A DNA stretch of 64,000 nucleotides, from contig NZ_SJPV01000015.1 of the NCBI RefSeq assembly GCF_007860135.1, forward strand, positions 101,762 through 165,761. Reading direction: 5' to 3'. The translations under genes and the position numbers were made by a program. This DNA comes from Novipirellula artificiosorum. Lineage in GTDB: Bacteria; Planctomycetota; Planctomycetia; Pirellulales; Pirellulaceae. The notes beneath the pieces are model-generated. The model was not told the origin of the DNA, ran no database searches, and was given only the letters and a program-made list of their open reading frames with translations. This document shows positions 1 to 10,800 of the stretch, in pieces (position 1 is the first letter of the stretch; the number at the start of each line of letters is the position of its first letter).

Positions 1-1874
1 GAGCGGTTCCGCATACAGGGGGCAAGTTGTTTGATACCGATTCGGACTATTACGCAACGATTTTGGAGTGGTTGCAAAAGGGTGCCAAGGAGGATCCGGC
101 GGACGCGATGCCGCCTGCGGTCGAGTCGGTTTCGATCTTGCCTCCGCAAGCGGTGATCGAGGGCGAGGGGTCTCAGCAGCGATTTGTTGCGGTGGCCCGT
201 TACGCCGATGGAACGACGCGAGATGTCACTCGGCTTGCCGCCTTCAGTTCGAACAATTCGGGGACGGCACAAATCGATGATGTCGGAGTGGTCACCGCCG
301 GCCGTCGTGGTGAAGCGTTCGTGATGGCTCGGTTTGACACCCACACCGTTGGCAGCCAAGTGCTTGCGCTGCCGACTGATTTGCAGTACACCCCGCCACC
401 GATTGAAGGCGATTACATCGATCGGCTAGTGGGCAAGAAGTTGCAGCAGTTGCGGATGCTGGCGAGTGGCCGGTGCAGCGACGAGGAGTTTCTCCGGCGT
501 GTCACCGTTGACATCACCGGGCTACTACCGAGCGAGCAAGAGTACGCACAATTTGTTGCCGATCCCGCACCGAACAAGCGAGCGGAATGGGTCGATCGAC
601 TGCTTGAGCGAAAGGAGTTCAGCGAAATTTGGGCGATGAAATTCGCTCAGCTCTTGATGATCAAGAGCAGCAATCAAGTCAGTTACAAATCGGCGTTCTT
701 GTATGCGAATTGGTTGACCGACAAGTTTGCCCGTAACGTTCCGATCGATCAAATGGTTCGCGAGTTGCTGACCAGCACCGGTGGCACCTTTACGTCGCCA
801 GCAACGAATTTTTACGAAATCGAACGTGATACGCTGAAGACCGCCGAGAATGTGGCTCAAGTTTTTATGGGCATTCGGACCCAATGTGCGCAGTGTCACA
901 ACCATCCGTTCGACCGCTGGACGCAGAACGACTATTACGGGTTCGCGTCCTTCTTTTCCCAAATCGGCCGCAAGCAAGCGGAGGATTATCGCGAACGGAT
1001 TGTGTACAACCGGTTTGGCGGCGAGGTCAATCATCCTCTTTCGGGCAAACCGATTCCGCCGAAATTTCTGGGCGGCGAAGCCCCCGAAACCAGAGGCAAG
1101 GATCGCCGTGAGGTGTTAGCCGATTGGTTGACGAATCCCGAAAACCCATTTTTTGCCAAGTCGATCGCCAACCGCATTTGGGCTCACTTTATGGGGGTTG
1201 GGTTGGTTGACCAAGTCGATGATATTCGAATCAGCAATCCGCCGAGCAACCCCGAGTTGTTCGATACGCTTGGGGAAAAATTGGTCGAGTACCAGTTCGA
1301 TCTCCGTTCGCTGGTCCGCGATATTTGCAACAGTGACGCCTATCAACGAAGCAGCATTCCCAACGACACGAACGCTCACGATTCTCGCAACTATGCATAC
1401 GCGGTTGTTCGCCGGATAGCAGCAGAAAGTATGCTTGATTGCATTTGCCAGGTGACCGAAGCGCCCGACAAGTTCCGCGGACTACCGATCGGTGCCAGCG
1501 CAGTTCAAATTGCCGATGGCGCGACGTCGAATTATTTTCTTGATACGTTTGGTCGGTCTCCAAGAGCGACCGTGTGTGAATGTGAGGCATCAACCTCCCC
1601 ATCGTTGTCACAGGCGCTACACCTGCTCAACGGCAATTCGGTAAGCAATAAGATTCAACAAGGCAAGGTGGTCCAGCGTTGGATGAAAGAAGAGGGGCTG
1701 TCCAACGATCAAGTGATTGAGCGGATTTTTGTCCGTTGTTTGACGCGTCAGCCCACCAGCGAAGAACGCGAACAATTGCTTGCAGAGCTGCCTGCCGAAG
1801 GAGATCCTGCGACCGCATTGATGGATGTATTTTGGGCGGTGCTCAATAGCCGCGAATTTGCATTCAATCATTAG
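1..1874 (+). CDS. PSCyt2/PSD1 (DUF1549-DUF1553) secreted protein, 5' end outside window
   Basis: The frame is open from the first bases (it reads AVPHTGGK before a TTG at 27), so the gene starts upstream and only its C-terminal part, at least 615 residues, is seen. Numbered from the TTG, residues about 30-120 look like a bacterial Ig-like (Big_2) domain. DUF1549 follows at about 130-330 with a CxxCH haem-type motif (CAQCH, near 287-291), then DUF1553 at about 355-600. Family knowledge: these large planctomycete proteins usually begin with a cytochrome c domain and are predicted to be secreted; their biochemical role is unknown. The next gene, a cytochrome c-WD40 protein on the same strand, is a frequent partner, and I infer that the two act together. 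Confidence 0.9.
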   Translation, partial: AVPHTGGKLFDTDSDYYATILEWLQKGAKEDPADAMPPAVESVSILPPQAVIEGEGSQQRFVAVARYADGTTRDVTRLAAFSSNNSGTAQIDDVGVVTAGRRGEAFVMARFDTHTVGSQVLALPTDLQYTPPPIEGDYIDRLVGKKLQQLRMLASGRCSDEEFLRRVTVDITGLLPSEQEYAQFVADPAPNKRAEWVDRLLERKEFSEIWAMKFAQLLMIKSSNQVSYKSAFLYANWLTDKFARNVPIDQMVRELLTSTGGTFTSPATNFYEIERDTLKTAENVAQVFMGIRTQCAQCHNHPFDRWTQNDYYGFASFFSQIGRKQAEDYRERIVYNRFGGEVNHPLSGKPIPPKFLGGEAPETRGKDRREVLADWLTNPENPFFAKSIANRIWAHFMGVGLVDQVDDIRISNPPSNPELFDTLGEKLVEYQFDLRSLVRDICNSDAYQRSSIPNDTNAHDSRNYAYAVVRRIAAESMLDCICQVTEAPDKFRGLPIGASAVQIADGATSNYFLDTFGRSPRATVCECEASTSPSLSQALHLLNGNSVSNKIQQGKVVQRWMKEEGLSNDQVIERIFVRCLTRQPTSEEREQLLAELPAEGDPATALMDVFWAVLNSREFAFNH

Positions 1875-1954
1875 AGAGTTTCTTTCGTCCCGAGTGGCTC
1901 GGATCACCGACCGCCGCTTTCGTTTCTCGCAGAGCGTTTGTTTATTCCATCTTG

Positions 1955-3934
1955 ATGGCTACCATGAATCGTTACTTTCCTGCATTCGCGATCCTTGCAT
2001 TGGGTTCGCAGTTCCTAAGCGCCGACGACAAAATTACTTTCGAAGACCATGTCAAACCGGTCTTTCGCCAGCATTGTTTGAGCTGCCATAACCAAGGGGA
2101 AAAGAAGGGGGGGCTGGCGCTTGATTCCTACTTGGCGGTGATCGAAGGCGGGGGGAGTGGCGAGGTCGTCTACGATGACGGCGATGCGTCGGGCAGCCGA
2201 ATGTGGCAATTGATTAATCACGATGACACCCCCGTGATGCCGCCAAATCAGGACAAAATCCCCGCCGAGCAGCTGGCGGTGATCCGCAGTTGGATCGAAG
2301 GAGGCATCCTTGAAGATTCCGGTTCCAAGGCGAAAGCGAAGAAGAAAAACTCACTGGAATTTGTTGCCTCCTCGGGCGGCAAACCCGATGGTCCCGCTGC
2401 GATGCCGGAAACCGTCCCGCAACAAGTGCCGGTGGTGACCGATCGCGCGTCGGCCATCACGGCGATTGCGGCCAGCCCTTGGGCGCCGTTGGTGGCGGTT
2501 GCTGGCCAGAAGCAAATCGTACTGTATCAGATCGATACCGGTGAACTGCTCGGAGTCTTGCCTTTTGACGAAGGGGTCGCTCAATCCTTGCGGTTCAGCC
2601 GCGACGGCAGCTTCCTGATCGCCGGGGGCGGTACCCATGCGTTGCAAGGGGTCACTGCGATCTATGACGTGAAGTCGGGTCAACGTGTCGCGACGATCGG
2701 GGATGAGCTTGACGTCGTGTTCGACGCCGATGTGAACAACAACATGACGCGTGTTGCGTTGGGAGGTCCGCAGAAGATGCTGCGAATCTATGACGCAACC
2801 GACGGTGAGTTGGTTTTTGATCTAAAAAAGCACACCGATTGGATCTATGCGATCGCCTACAGCCCCGATGGTGTCTTGGTCGCGTCGGGTGATCGGTCCG
2901 CTGGTTTGTGTTTGTGGGAAGCCGAGACCGGGCGTCTCTATATGGATTTGCCAGAACACAAAGCTGCGATCAATGCCGTCGCATGGCGTGATGATTCGAA
3001 TGTGATGGCAAGTGCCAGCGATGATGGCACGGTCAAAATTTGGGACGTCAACACGGGCAAGGCGATCAAGTCGTTCGGAGCTCATGGTGGTGGGGTGACC
3101 GATGTGGCGTTCGATCACGAGGGCCGCATCGTGACAGCGGGAAAAGACAAACGCGTGAAGCTGTGGGACCAAAACGGTAATCACGTCCGCGACTTCGTCC
3201 CGGTGTCCGAGCATGTCTTGGAAGCGGTGGTTTCCTATGATGGAAAACGCGTTGTATATGGTGATTGGTCAGGTCGAGTGCTCAGTGCATTGACCGAGTC
3301 CCCCGATACGACTCAGCCCCTCGCTGCAAATCCACCACCCGCGGCGGAGCGAGCAAAGCAGGTCGAGCAGCAGTTGACGTTGATCCGGAAGCGAGTGGCC
3401 GAGGCCCAAGTCGCCTGGGATGCCGCCACCGTTGCTGTCACGCAGGCACAGAAGCCGATCGACGTACTTCGCTCGCAGATTGCAGCAAGGGAAGCGGAAG
3501 CTGCTGCAGCGACCGCGACGGTCGAAGCCGCGAAGAAACGGATCGAGGTGATCGAGCCGCGATTGGCCACCCTAACCAGCCAAACACGAGACAGCCATGA
3601 TCTGGTCATCGCCGCTCGGTTGAAAATGAAGGACGACCCGACGCAAAGTGAACTCGTTGCCACAGCCGAGCAAACGCTGGCGGAGGAATTGGCAGAGCTG
3701 GCCAAACTGCGTCGCGAGCGAACAACCGTGACCGAACAGATTACGGCCCAGACGCGACTCGCCGCCATGAAAACCACCGAAGCCGCAACGGCTGCGGAGT
3801 CATTGCCTGCGATGCAGCAAAGGCTCGAAAAGGCGCTGCAAGCGGCTCGGCAGACCCAGGCTGCGGTCGAGGCGGTCACACGCGAAGCGGGCCGCGCTGA
3901 GCAGAAGCTTGCGACGCTGACGGCGGCCAACTAG
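1955..3934 (+). CDS. Planctomycete cytochrome c (PSCyt1) - WD40 repeat - coiled-coil protein
   Basis: About 660 residues. A hydrophobic signal peptide ending near FLSA is followed by a PSCyt1-like domain with the haem motif CLSCH (near residue 43), the segment DDTPVMPP and an IRSWIEGG motif. Residues about 150-455 form WD40 repeats with recurring endings such as VKIWD and VKLWD. The last 190 residues are an Ala/Glu/Gln-rich heptad-like stretch, a probable coiled coil. An ATG at 1955 or 1964 is the likely start; a TTG lies 3 bp upstream of the first. It follows the PSD1 gene by about 80 bp. A scaffold or electron-transfer role outside the cytoplasm is inference from the domains. Confidence 0.9.
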   Translation: MATMNRYFPAFAILALGSQFLSADDKITFEDHVKPVFRQHCLSCHNQGEKKGGLALDSYLAVIEGGGSGEVVYDDGDASGSRMWQLINHDDTPVMPPNQDKIPAEQLAVIRSWIEGGILEDSGSKAKAKKKNSLEFVASSGGKPDGPAAMPETVPQQVPVVTDRASAITAIAASPWAPLVAVAGQKQIVLYQIDTGELLGVLPFDEGVAQSLRFSRDGSFLIAGGGTHALQGVTAIYDVKSGQRVATIGDELDVVFDADVNNNMTRVALGGPQKMLRIYDATDGELVFDLKKHTDWIYAIAYSPDGVLVASGDRSAGLCLWEAETGRLYMDLPEHKAAINAVAWRDDSNVMASASDDGTVKIWDVNTGKAIKSFGAHGGGVTDVAFDHEGRIVTAGKDKRVKLWDQNGNHVRDFVPVSEHVLEAVVSYDGKRVVYGDWSGRVLSALTESPDTTQPLAANPPPAAERAKQVEQQLTLIRKRVAEAQVAWDAATVAVTQAQKPIDVLRSQIAAREAEAAAATATVEAAKKRIEVIEPRLATLTSQTRDSHDLVIAARLKMKDDPTQSELVATAEQTLAEELAELAKLRRERTTVTEQITAQTRLAAMKTTEAATAAESLPAMQQRLEKALQAARQTQAAVEAVTREAGRAEQKLATLTAAN

Positions 3935-4056
3935 GATGCCTCTCGAGTGCTGGCTTGACTCTTAAGCCCTGTTTTTTCAGCGCATTGATTCGCATTGCTG
4001 TGGCACCGTTTTCTCAGACGCTTAAGCTAGGGAAACCTCCATAATAGGGATCCATC

Positions 4057-5613
4057 ATGTTTCGATTTGTTGTCGTCCTATCGGTCCTGTTTTTGCAAGA
4101 TGGTTTGACGGCCTCACTGGGGGAGGATTCAAACCAGCGGCCAAACATCATCGTGATCATGGCAGATGACCTTGGTTATGGTGATGTCGGCTGCTACGGT
4201 GGGACCGCAGTACCGACCCCAAGTATCGATCGCTTAGCCGCCGAGGGAATGAGGTTCACCAGCGGCTATTGCAGCGCTTCAACTTGCACGCCCACGCGGT
4301 ACTCCTTCTTGACCGGCACCTACGCATTCCGCGTCCCAGGGACGGGTGTGGCGCCGCCGAATGCCGCCGCTTTGATTCCAGCGGGGACCACGACCATTGC
4401 GTCACAGTTGAACGAGGCGGGTTATGCCACCGCAGTGATTGGCAAATGGCATTTGGGGCTTGGTGAAAAGGGGAAAGGCCCCGATTGGAACGGTACGATT
4501 AAGCCAGGGCCCCTGGAATTGGGTTTCGATCATTGTTTGTTGCTACCCACGACAAACGACCGAGTCCCGCAAGTCTACGTTGCGGATCATCATGTTGAAA
4601 ACTTGGATCCTGAGGATCCGCTCTGGGTCGGTAACAAGAAACCTTTCCCCGAATATCAATCGGGCGTCGAACTTCGCGACAGTCTTCGGTTTGACTCGAT
4701 GCACGGTCACCGCGATACCGTCTACAACGGAATCGGTCGAATTGGTTTCTACACGGGGGGGACCGCGGCGAGGTTTTTGGACGAAGATTTGGCCGACCGT
4801 TGGGTTGAACACTCCAAGGCATGGCTGACGCAGCACAAGAACGAGCCGTTTTTCTTGTTCTTTTCATCGCATGATATTCATGCCCCGCGAGTGACCCATC
4901 CAAGGTTTGAAAACGCGGGCACAACAGGACCACGCGGCGACATGATCGCAGAACTCGATTGGTGTGTAGGTCAATTGATTGATCATGTCGAAGAGCTGGG
5001 GCTTACCAAGCAAACGCTGTTCGTCTTCTGTAGTGACAATGGTCCCGTTCTCTGTGATGACTACCTTGACGGTTCCGTGGAACATCTTGGTTCCCATGAC
5101 CCGAATGGTCCGTATCGTGGTGGTAAATACAACGTGTTCGAAGCCGGTACACGTACGCCACTGATCACTCGGATGCCGGATGTCATTCCCGTAGGCGTCA
5201 GCGATGAGATGGTTTGCACGATCGATCTGGCTGCTAGTTTTTCGAATCTCGTAGGGCAACCGATCCCCAAGGATGCGTGTCTTGATAGTCTTGATCAGAT
5301 CGACGTGCTGTTGGGACACAGCGGAGCGGTTGGACGTGAGTTTCTCGTCGAGCAAGACAACGGCGGTAGCGGAAACTTTGGTCTTCGCGTGGGGCATTGG
5401 AAGTTGGTTCGCTGCAAGACAAGCCGGATGCTCAACACCGGTTTGCGGATGAGCTGGAATGCGTCGCCCCCACTTGCTTTGTATGACCTAAGCAATGACC
5501 CAGGCGAGACGAGCAATGTGATCGACACGCATCCGGAAATCGGCCAGCAACTTGATCAACGTTTACAACAAATCATTGACGAGGGTCGGACCCGGTCAAC
5601 TCCATCGCTTTAG
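4057..5613 (+). CDS. Type I sulfatase (arylsulfatase family), exported
   Basis: 518 residues, ATG with an AGGGA ribosome site 8 bp upstream. An N-terminal hydrophobic signal precedes PNIIVIMADDLGYGD, which supplies metal-binding aspartates. The formylglycine signature is C77-T-P-T-R81 followed by SFLTG; GKWHLG and a later FCSDNG segment are also present. Such enzymes hydrolyse sulfate esters, here presumably on an exported glycan, after Cys77 is oxidised to formylglycine by a maturase not encoded in the window. The C-terminal LYDLSNDPGE segment is typical of the family. The substrate cannot be read from the sequence. The kinase gene follows after 67 bp on the same strand. Confidence 0.95.
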   Translation: MFRFVVVLSVLFLQDGLTASLGEDSNQRPNIIVIMADDLGYGDVGCYGGTAVPTPSIDRLAAEGMRFTSGYCSASTCTPTRYSFLTGTYAFRVPGTGVAPPNAAALIPAGTTTIASQLNEAGYATAVIGKWHLGLGEKGKGPDWNGTIKPGPLELGFDHCLLLPTTNDRVPQVYVADHHVENLDPEDPLWVGNKKPFPEYQSGVELRDSLRFDSMHGHRDTVYNGIGRIGFYTGGTAARFLDEDLADRWVEHSKAWLTQHKNEPFFLFFSSHDIHAPRVTHPRFENAGTTGPRGDMIAELDWCVGQLIDHVEELGLTKQTLFVFCSDNGPVLCDDYLDGSVEHLGSHDPNGPYRGGKYNVFEAGTRTPLITRMPDVIPVGVSDEMVCTIDLAASFSNLVGQPIPKDACLDSLDQIDVLLGHSGAVGREFLVEQDNGGSGNFGLRVGHWKLVRCKTSRMLNTGLRMSWNASPPLALYDLSNDPGETSNVIDTHPEIGQQLDQRLQQIIDEGRTRSTPSL

Positions 5614-5680
5614 AGCGTTTCACGATGTGCGAATCGCCACCCCTGACGCGAGCCTCGTTTTCCAACAATAGATTGCATCG

Positions 5681-7141
5681 ATGAACCCTCCTGCTACTTG
5701 CCAGACCTGCGGCGTTGCGCTGAGCGAAGGAATGGATTCTATTTGCCCTCAATGCCTTGTTCGTAATGCTCAAAAACAATCGTCAGCCGACGCGGACTTG
5801 GCAGCGACACAAGAACATCTGGGCTCATCGAGGGCACGTTTTGACGTGCCCAGTGCTGAACAACTTGACGCTCTGTTACCTGGCATTCAGGTCGCGGAGT
5901 TGATCGGTCATGGAGGCATGGGAGCCGTCTATCGCGGTCGGCAAATCAATTTGGATCGAGACGTAGCGATCAAGATTCTTCCGCGTGAAATCCAATCGTC
6001 CGGCCAATTGGGTGAACGTTTTCAGCGAGAAGCGCAGACATTGGCAAAGCTGCATCATCCCAACATTGTTTCGGTATTCGACTTCGGGAATATTGAGGGG
6101 CTGTACTACTTTGTGATGGAATACGTGGATGGTGTGACGCTGCGTGAAACCATTCAGTCGGGAAGCGTCACACCCGATGCAGCGTTGAAGATGATTCCTG
6201 TGATTTGCGACGCATTGCAATTCGCGCACAGCCTTGGTGTGGTCCACCGTGATATCAAGCCAGAGAACATCCTGATCGACCACCGTGGTCAGATCAAAAT
6301 TGCTGATTTTGGATTGGCCAAATTGGTCCATCGCGATGAAGACGCAGCGGAACAGCTCGAGCTAACTGGCACCCAACAGGTGATGGGAACAGCCAAATAC
6401 ATGGCTCCCGAACAGATGACGACCAGCAAGACGGTGGATCATCGCGCTGATATCTACTCGCTTGGAGTTGTGTTTTATGAGTTGTTGACCGGTGAAACAC
6501 CGATTGGTTGGTTCCAGCCGCCGTCAAAAAAGGTGGCCGTCGATGTTCGGTTGGACGAAGTCGTGTTACGAACGCTCGAGTCAGAGCCCGAACGACGCTA
6601 CCAGCAAGTCAGTGAAGTCAAAACGGCAATCGAGAACTTGTCATCTTCGACGCCATTCGGTGCCACGCTCGATAACGCCTCCAAATCTAAAAATGGCGGT
6701 TTCGGCAGTGTCCAGCTACACAAGTTGCTGGACGTGACCGAGTCACACTACCGATGGCTACATAGTCTCAGCACGATCTTCGGGCTTGGCGTGCTTCCGG
6801 TGTTGGGCTTCGTTCTCTATCGAACGATTTCGCCAATTGTCGGATGGGCAGTCCTTGTCGCTGCGATCGCCACCGTCGTCTATTCCATTCGAATCAAACG
6901 TCACCAAGTCTTCGACGCCGAATACAAAGGGCACACGATTCGACTGGACAACAGTGGTACATTTGCTGAGAAACTCTATCTCGATGACGGCCTCGTCCGC
7001 ACCGGCGGCTTTGGCTCGAAAATGGAGTTTCGATTCCCAATCAAAGCAGGCGAAGGAACCGGAGACGAAATCATTGTCTGGCTCGACGCCGGCTTCTCCA
7101 CGATACGCTGCCGCATTGAGGTGGAGTCCAAGCCGGCCTGA
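5681..7141 (+). CDS. Membrane-anchored Ser/Thr protein kinase with N-terminal zinc ribbon
   Basis: 486 residues. Two CxxC pairs (C7/C10 and C22/C25) form a probable zinc ribbon. The Hanks-type kinase domain spans about 70-320 with glycine loop GHGGMG (76-81), VAIK lysine 98, HRDIKPEN (catalytic D191), DFG (209-211) and MAPEQ, so all catalytic residues are present. A hydrophobic pair of segments near 365-405 is followed by a roughly 75-residue beta-rich tail of unknown type. Family role: phosphorylation of protein Ser/Thr in response to a signal, here possibly sensed through the tail. It converges on the HU gene. Confidence 0.95.
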   Translation: MNPPATCQTCGVALSEGMDSICPQCLVRNAQKQSSADADLAATQEHLGSSRARFDVPSAEQLDALLPGIQVAELIGHGGMGAVYRGRQINLDRDVAIKILPREIQSSGQLGERFQREAQTLAKLHHPNIVSVFDFGNIEGLYYFVMEYVDGVTLRETIQSGSVTPDAALKMIPVICDALQFAHSLGVVHRDIKPENILIDHRGQIKIADFGLAKLVHRDEDAAEQLELTGTQQVMGTAKYMAPEQMTTSKTVDHRADIYSLGVVFYELLTGETPIGWFQPPSKKVAVDVRLDEVVLRTLESEPERRYQQVSEVKTAIENLSSSTPFGATLDNASKSKNGGFGSVQLHKLLDVTESHYRWLHSLSTIFGLGVLPVLGFVLYRTISPIVGWAVLVAAIATVVYSIRIKRHQVFDAEYKGHTIRLDNSGTFAEKLYLDDGLVRTGGFGSKMEFRFPIKAGEGTGDEIIVWLDAGFSTIRCRIEVESKPA

Positions 7142-7203
7142 AACGCGCTCTTTCCGCCAACGGGAAAAGTGTTGGCGAACCACTGCCACTTTGGCGAAAC
7201 AAC

Positions 7204-7231
7204 TAAGAGTAGGCGAGAGGGCCGACTCTTA
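7204..7231. terminator. Small inverted repeat between convergent kinase and HU genes
   Basis: TAAGAGT at 7204-7210 pairs with ACTCTTA at 7225-7231, with a 14-nt loop. It lies between convergent stop codons and overlaps the HU stop. With only seven pairs and no T-run, a role in ending both transcripts is a guess. Confidence 0.3.
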
Positions 7232-7549
7232 GACCATTTCCTTCAAGCCCTTGAGCGGGCGAATCGAAAGCTTCTTGCTGGCTGGCTTTGGCTTGAGCCA
7301 AATTTCGCTTCCGTCGGCGGGGTTACGGCCCTTACGCTTCGGCTTTGCCGGAACGTCCTTGAGGATGATCTTGCAGAGACCAGGAATTGCGAATTGGCCA
7401 GGGCCTCCCTTGACGAGAGCCTTTTCAATTTCAACGGTCAATGCATCGAAGACGGCGGCGACGTCCTTCTTCGTCAATTCAGTGGCTTCCGAAATGTTCG
7501 CCAGGATTTGGGTCTTGGTCGGGGCCTTTAGCGGTGCGGCTTTTGCCAT
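7229..7549 (-). CDS. HU-family DNA-binding protein
   Basis: 106 residues, slightly longer than a typical HU of about 90 because of a short Ala/Lys/Pro-rich N-terminus. The TKTQILANISEATELTKKDV helix-turn-helix start, the FAIPGLCKI strand and the arm motif GRNPADG are characteristic; the tail is lysine-rich. HU proteins bend and compact DNA without strict sequence specificity in the nucleoid. It is monocistronic as far as can be seen, with about 300 bp upstream to the end of the giant gene. ATG start at 7549; an AAAAGG motif lies about 12 bp before it. Confidence 0.93.
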   Translation of the reverse strand: MAKAAPLKAPTKTQILANISEATELTKKDVAAVFDALTVEIEKALVKGGPGQFAIPGLCKIILKDVPAKPKRKGRNPADGSEIWLKPKPASKKLSIRPLKGLKEMV

Positions 7550-7664
7550 GGTACGACAACCTTTTCAGATGACGGTAGGAGTAAATGGTATGGAGCATCG
7601 ATGCTCGCGTTTTCATAACGGCAAAGTGTTATGTTCCGAGTGGCTGATACGCAACCCACCTTCG

Positions 7665-7688
7665 CCCCAAAAAGCCCACGTTTTGGGG
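7665..7688. terminator. Hairpin between giant gene and HU gene
   Basis: CCCCAAAA at 7665-7672 pairs perfectly with TTTTGGGG at 7681-7688 around an 8-nt loop, in the 300-bp gap 7550-7849. It lies downstream of the minus-strand giant gene (stop at 7850), so it could end that transcript, although the T-run after the stem (GGTTTTT) is on the plus strand. The rest of the gap must hold the HU promoter; I could not pick one out. Confidence 0.5.
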
Positions 7689-7849
7689 GGTTTTTCGATG
7701 AAAAGTCGCTTTTGGGTGTCTTTGGCCCTCCAAAGGAACCTCAAAACGGTACAGGAACCGTCTGACGCAACGTGTCAACCAGGGGGGCAGAAAGAAAGAT
7801 TCTTCGCCCGAAAGGGTCAAATTCGCGGGAAAAAGCGGTGTCAAGTCGA

Positions 7850-10800
7850 CTACAAATCGGTCGCAATCAGGGCGTCAATTGCGTCGTGAGCGAGCGGGTT
7901 GTCGCTCAGTGAATTTTCGGCAACGGCGTCAGCTGACTTGGACCGAAACGTCAACTCTGTCGCGATGTCCTGCATGGCTGCGTCCACCGAATCGTCGGGC
8001 GCAGCGGCGGAAACCGAGGCGGCGTCGTCGGCGACAGGCACAAAGAGATCGGTGCGTGAAACGGAGCTTGCTGCCAGAGATTCGCCTTCAGCTTGCACAC
8101 CGCCGAGCAGGATCGATGGAGTCGCTGCTGCAGCCGAGATCGCTTCGCCTTCGGCGGCGGCGGCTGATCCGCTCGACACCGTCTCGAACGTTACATCGCT
8201 TGTCTCGACACTGACGCGGTACAGACGCATCTCGCCTGCCTCGCCGCGAGCTTGCACGCGCCGATCGTTCACCGTCGGTAGGGTGGCTCGGACCGATTCC
8301 GTGCTGGTTGTCCCGGTGCTCGAATCGGTGACGGTTCGTGTCCCCGTGATCGTCAAGGTTTCGCCATCCTCATCCAATGCAACCGCAGGTGTATCGATCG
8401 AACTCGTCGCAGCGCTTGGAATCAAAAGCGTGCTGGCCTCGCCAGGCTGGATCGCTAGAAGCAAGGATTGGCGAGGCGTCGAGCCTAACCAATCGCGGAT
8501 CGAAATGTACTGTGGCAATAGACGGCCAACCGACGCGTTGACCGATGTGTCTCCGTCATCTGGGCCACTGATCACGGAGATCTGCTGCATTTCACGGGTG
8601 TTTTCAAAGAACGGGATCGCCGGAATCTCAACGGTGTAGTTACCCGGTAACACGTTCTGGAAGGAGTACTGACCGCCAAGTGACGACAAGGGGACCTCGA
8701 CTTCGGCGTCGAGCGCGTCGGTGCCTCGCAGCACAATTCCATGCAACTGCGACGGTTGAATCCCCGATTCGGCGAAGGTCAAAAAGACGTCGCGTTCGGT
8801 ATAGTCAGAGACCTCAACGGTGATCGTTCCCGTACTCGTCAATCCCGATCCGTCTTGCACCTCGTAGGTGAAGCTGTCGGAGCCTGTAAACGAAGCGGAT
8901 GGAGCCTTGTAGAAGATGGAACCGGTCGCCGTATCAATCCGAACGGTACCGCCTGCGGTGGGTGTCCCCAGATTGGCAAACGACAAGGTTTCCCCTGAAT
9001 CGACGTTTGCTGGCAGCCCGTTAACCGCCAATGCCAATTTTTCGACGCCGCCACGGTTGATGCCGACGGTCGAGTCGCTGATGGGTGGCGCATCATTGAC
9101 CGCCGTGACGGTAAAGGTCACCGTTCCGACGGACAAACCACCTCCGGTGTCACGAATCGTGTACGTGACTTGTTCGCTGCCGTTGAAGTCCGCCATGGGC
9201 GAGTAGAAGAACTGAGTCCCATCCTCGCTCTTGCGAACGGATCCACCTTGGCTGGGCGTTTGGATCGAGTCGATGACAAAAGCTTGGTTGGATGCGTCGG
9301 GTGTGTCGTTGCTGAGGACATCGAAAGCGGCTTCGGCATCGTCTTCGGTCACGGAGAACGTATCGTCGACGGCCGTTGGAGGTGGGTCCGCGGGAGCCAC
9401 CGTGACCGTGACGGTCACTTGATCGGTCAAACCACCATCGGTAACCGTGTACGTAAACGTGTCGGTGCCCGTAAAGCTTGCCGGTGGCGTGTAAAGAATC
9501 GATTTCTTGTCGCTCGAAAGGGTCATCGTCGCACCGGCGGTTGACGTGCCGACTTCGGAAACCGTTAGTGTTTCACCGCTATCCGGTCCGAGCGTGTCGT
9601 TGGCGATCACGTCGAAGGCGTTGCCCGTCGATCCTTGGTCGACGTTAAACGTGTCATCGACGCCGACGGGCGGGTCGTTCACGGGAGTCACCGTGACCGT
9701 GACCGTGGCGGTTTCTTGAATGCCTTCGTTGTCACGGACTTGGTAGGTGAATTCAAAGTCGCCATTAAAATTACTGTCGAGCAGGAATCGCACCTCACCA
9801 TCATCGACCGACACCGCAGCGCCGTTGGTCGGTTGGGTTGCTGAGACAACACTGAGCGTCCCGTTTCCGGAGACAATCGTGTCGTTGGCCAACACATCGA
9901 CAAGCGTCACGCCGGAATCCTCAGCGACGGTGATCGTGTCGTCGGCAACGATGAAGTTCTGACCGATCGCTAACGCGACGGCGCCATAGGCGACCGTGTC
10001 GGCAGGAATGCGATCATTGTTGCCGTACAACAGCACTTCGCTGTCGGACGCATCGGCCGGTTCCGATCGAATGTTGACCGTGCCACTTTGCAAGGCTTCC
10101 ATACGAATCGTCGCGATCAAGCTGTCCTTCAGCTGGCTCGGCGTCAATCGGTCGGTCGCAGCGCCCACTTCGTCAATCAGCCCATTGGAGAACGTTCCCT
10201 TCTGGACGGTCGGGAATCGATCCGTGAAATCAATGCCGGCTCCCGGAACGGGGCGGATCAGAGAATTGTCGAACAAAACGTCCGCGAACGCGGCAAAGAT
10301 ACCGTCGCGATCCTCTTCGTCGCGAGCATCCACGCCGATCAGATTCAGCAAAAATTCTTGACCAGGTTGGACTTTGGTGATCAAGTTGCCTTGCAAATCC
10401 GTCAAGGTCAACTTGATTTCGGCAAGTGGCTCTCCCGCTACTGTAACGTCAAACGATTCCGTGCGAACGTTCCCAGCGCTGTCGGTTAGGGTCAACGAAA
10501 CCGTGTTGGTCCCGATCTGGGCCGCCGTCGGTGTCCAGGTGATCTGGCCGGTTGCCGCATTGATCGTCATTGCGGTCGGTGAGGTCCCCGACAGCGCGTA
10601 GACAAGACCGGCTCCTTCCTCGGCGTTGATCAGGTCCGTCGTGAAGGGACGACCCACGTTCGCTTGAGTCGTCGCCGACGAAACAACCGAGGTTGGTGAG
10701 ACGGTGTCGTACGTGACAACCAAAGACGACGTTAACGGACTGTTGGTCGTCCCTATCCGTTGCCGAGCGGCCACGCTGTAGGTCCCGTCGCCGAGCGCCG

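Noticed and set aside
3313..3930. 205-residue frame opposite the coiled-coil part of the WD40 protein
   Set aside because: Low-complexity Ala/Ser shadow of the repetitive coiled-coil coding sequence.
7251..7889. Plus-strand frame over HU and the following gap
   Set aside because: Most of it is antisense to HU, and the remainder has no protein-like pattern.
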